DNA from: an uncultured Clostridia bacterium
GTDB lineage: Bacteria > Bacillota > Clostridia > Oscillospirales > Acutalibacteraceae
Assembly (NCBI GenBank): GCA_944383495.1
Contig: CALWPT010000002.1
Location: 1-64,000, forward strand
Reading direction: 5' to 3'
Length of the DNA stretch: 64,000 nucleotides
In this document: positions 63,318 through 64,000 of the stretch, piece after piece
How the letters are laid out: each line of letters starts with the position of its first letter
How positions within the stretch are numbered: position 1 is the stretch's first letter
Notes under the pieces: model-generated
Seen by the model: only the letters and a program-made list of their open reading frames with translations
Told to the model about the DNA's origin: nothing
Databases searched by the model: none
Translations under genes and position numbers: made by a program

Positions 63318-64000
63318 CTATTGTCCCGCAGGGCGAAACACAAATTTTTCGGTTTCCTCATTGTAATCGCAGAAAACCTTGTCTCCCGCCTTTACGGATT
63401 TCTCCAGCAGCGCTTCGCTCAGCGGATCTTCTATCCGGCTTTGGATCGCACGGCGGAGGGGCCGCGCCCCGTAAACGTCGTCAAATCCCGCTTTGGCGAT
63501 GGCTTTAACCGCGCCTTCGGTAAAGGAAATGTCCACATCCATGGAATGGACCCGTTCCTTCAGCTGCTCCAGCATTCTGCTGGCGATTTCCTCAATGTTT
63601 TCCTGGGTCAGCTTATGAAACACGATGATGTCGTCTACACGGTTCAAAAATTCCGGCTTAAATTCCCTTCTCAATTCGCCAAGAACCGTTTCCTTTACAT
63701 TTTCATCCGCATCCGTTTCCCCGAAGCCCAGGCTGGTTTTTCTTTCTGTTATCAAGCGAGCCCCCACGTTGGAGGTCATAATGACCACCGTATTTTTAAA
63801 GTCCACCCTTCTGCCTTGGGAATCGGTGAGAATTCCATCCTCCAGTATTTGCAGAAGCATGTTGAACACATCGGGATGCGCTTTTTCAATTTCATCAAAC
63901 AAAATAACAGAATAGGGCTTGCGGCGGACCTTTTCTGTCAGCTGCCCGCCTTCCTCGTACCCCACATAGCCGGGCGGAGACCCCACCATACGAGACACAG
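63318..64000 (-). CDS. clpC: ClpC-type AAA+ ATPase, C-terminal part (gene runs off the window)
   Basis: About 227 residues to the stop at 63318; the start is beyond base 64000. This is the second AAA domain of a class I Clp ATPase: SRMVGSPPGYVGYEEGGQLT, Walker B YSVILFDEIEKAHPDV, sensor 1 NTVVIMTSNVGA, EFLNRVDDIIVFHKL and sensor 2 YGARPLRRAIQSRIEDPLSE. The C-terminal sequence resembles ClpC more than ClpB, so it probably works with ClpP in proteolysis. Its stop is about 95 bases from the hrcA promoter, in the same direction. Confidence 0.9.
   Translation of the reverse strand, partial: VSRMVGSPPGYVGYEEGGQLTEKVRRKPYSVILFDEIEKAHPDVFNMLLQILEDGILTDSQGRRVDFKNTVVIMTSNVGARLITERKTSLGFGETDADENVKETVLGELRREFKPEFLNRVDDIIVFHKLTQENIEEIASRMLEQLKERVHSMDVDISFTEGAVKAIAKAGFDDVYGARPLRRAIQSRIEDPLSEALLEKSVKAGDKVFCDYNEETEKFVFRPAGQ

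Noticed and set aside
1..64000. CRISPR arrays, tRNA or rRNA genes, prophage or integrase genes
   Set aside because: I looked for regularly spaced repeats, cloverleaf-like sequences and phage or integrase motifs and found none I could support by eye.

Overview
The window looks like a chromosome segment from an anaerobic, fibre-degrading Clostridia (Firmicutes), most likely near the Ruminococcaceae/Oscillospirales. This is inferred from a dockerin-bearing family 16 glycoside hydrolase, Gram-positive lipoproteins with Thr-rich linkers, a CIRCE-controlled hrcA-grpE-dnaK-dnaJ set, a PyrR attenuator, the CsoR/CopA pair and near-consensus sigma-A promoters. The genus cannot be fixed from the sequence alone. 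Nearly all genes lie on the minus strand.

Region 1 (1-22 kb) is a beta-glucan utilisation locus. It has a truncated secreted binding-type protein, five tandem GH16 paralogues (one with a dockerin, one without a signal peptide, two ordinary lipoproteins, and one lipoprotein whose catalytic triad is destroyed), and a long transport operon. That operon encodes, in transcription order, a ~980-residue substrate-binding protein with N-terminal beta-sandwich-like modules, two CUT1 permeases, an NHL-propeller/TPR/YIP1 membrane protein, a DUF5696-type lipoprotein, two more CUT1 permeases and a second binding lipoprotein with its own promoter. No ATPase is present. The likely logic is extracellular cleavage of beta-1,3(-1,4)-glucans, capture by two importers and possibly intracellular finishing by the leaderless GH16.

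Region 2 (22-39 kb) has an unknown protein, class II fructose-bisphosphate aldolase, a hairpin-dense non-coding stretch, two GNAT acetyltransferases, a small pseudogene and a complete argG-H-C-J-B-D-F arginine operon with an ARG-box operator. It continues with a flavin reductase-like gene and a decayed polyphosphate-type module: VTC gene frameshifted, DUF4956 gene truncated and joined to another gene's tail, response regulator frameshifted twice, histidine kinase intact.

Region 3 (39-50 kb) is the pyrimidine operon pyrR-pyrC-pyrF-carB-pyrK-pyrD behind a PyrR attenuator, followed by a histidine phosphatase gene and ruvX. carA, pyrB and pyrE are absent here. malQ lies upstream of it.

Region 4 (50-64 kb) has csoR-copA with CsoR boxes in and near a consensus promoter; the copA product carries a C-terminal CopZ-like domain that may also be made separately. 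Then come a DUF4153/4173-type membrane protein, a small HTH regulator with a DUF2975 protein, one ABC exporter half with a degenerate Walker B, the heat-shock operon, and the C-terminal end of a ClpC-type ATPase running off the window. Start codons were moved downstream of the longest ORF wherever a ribosome-binding site, promoter or operator demanded it.
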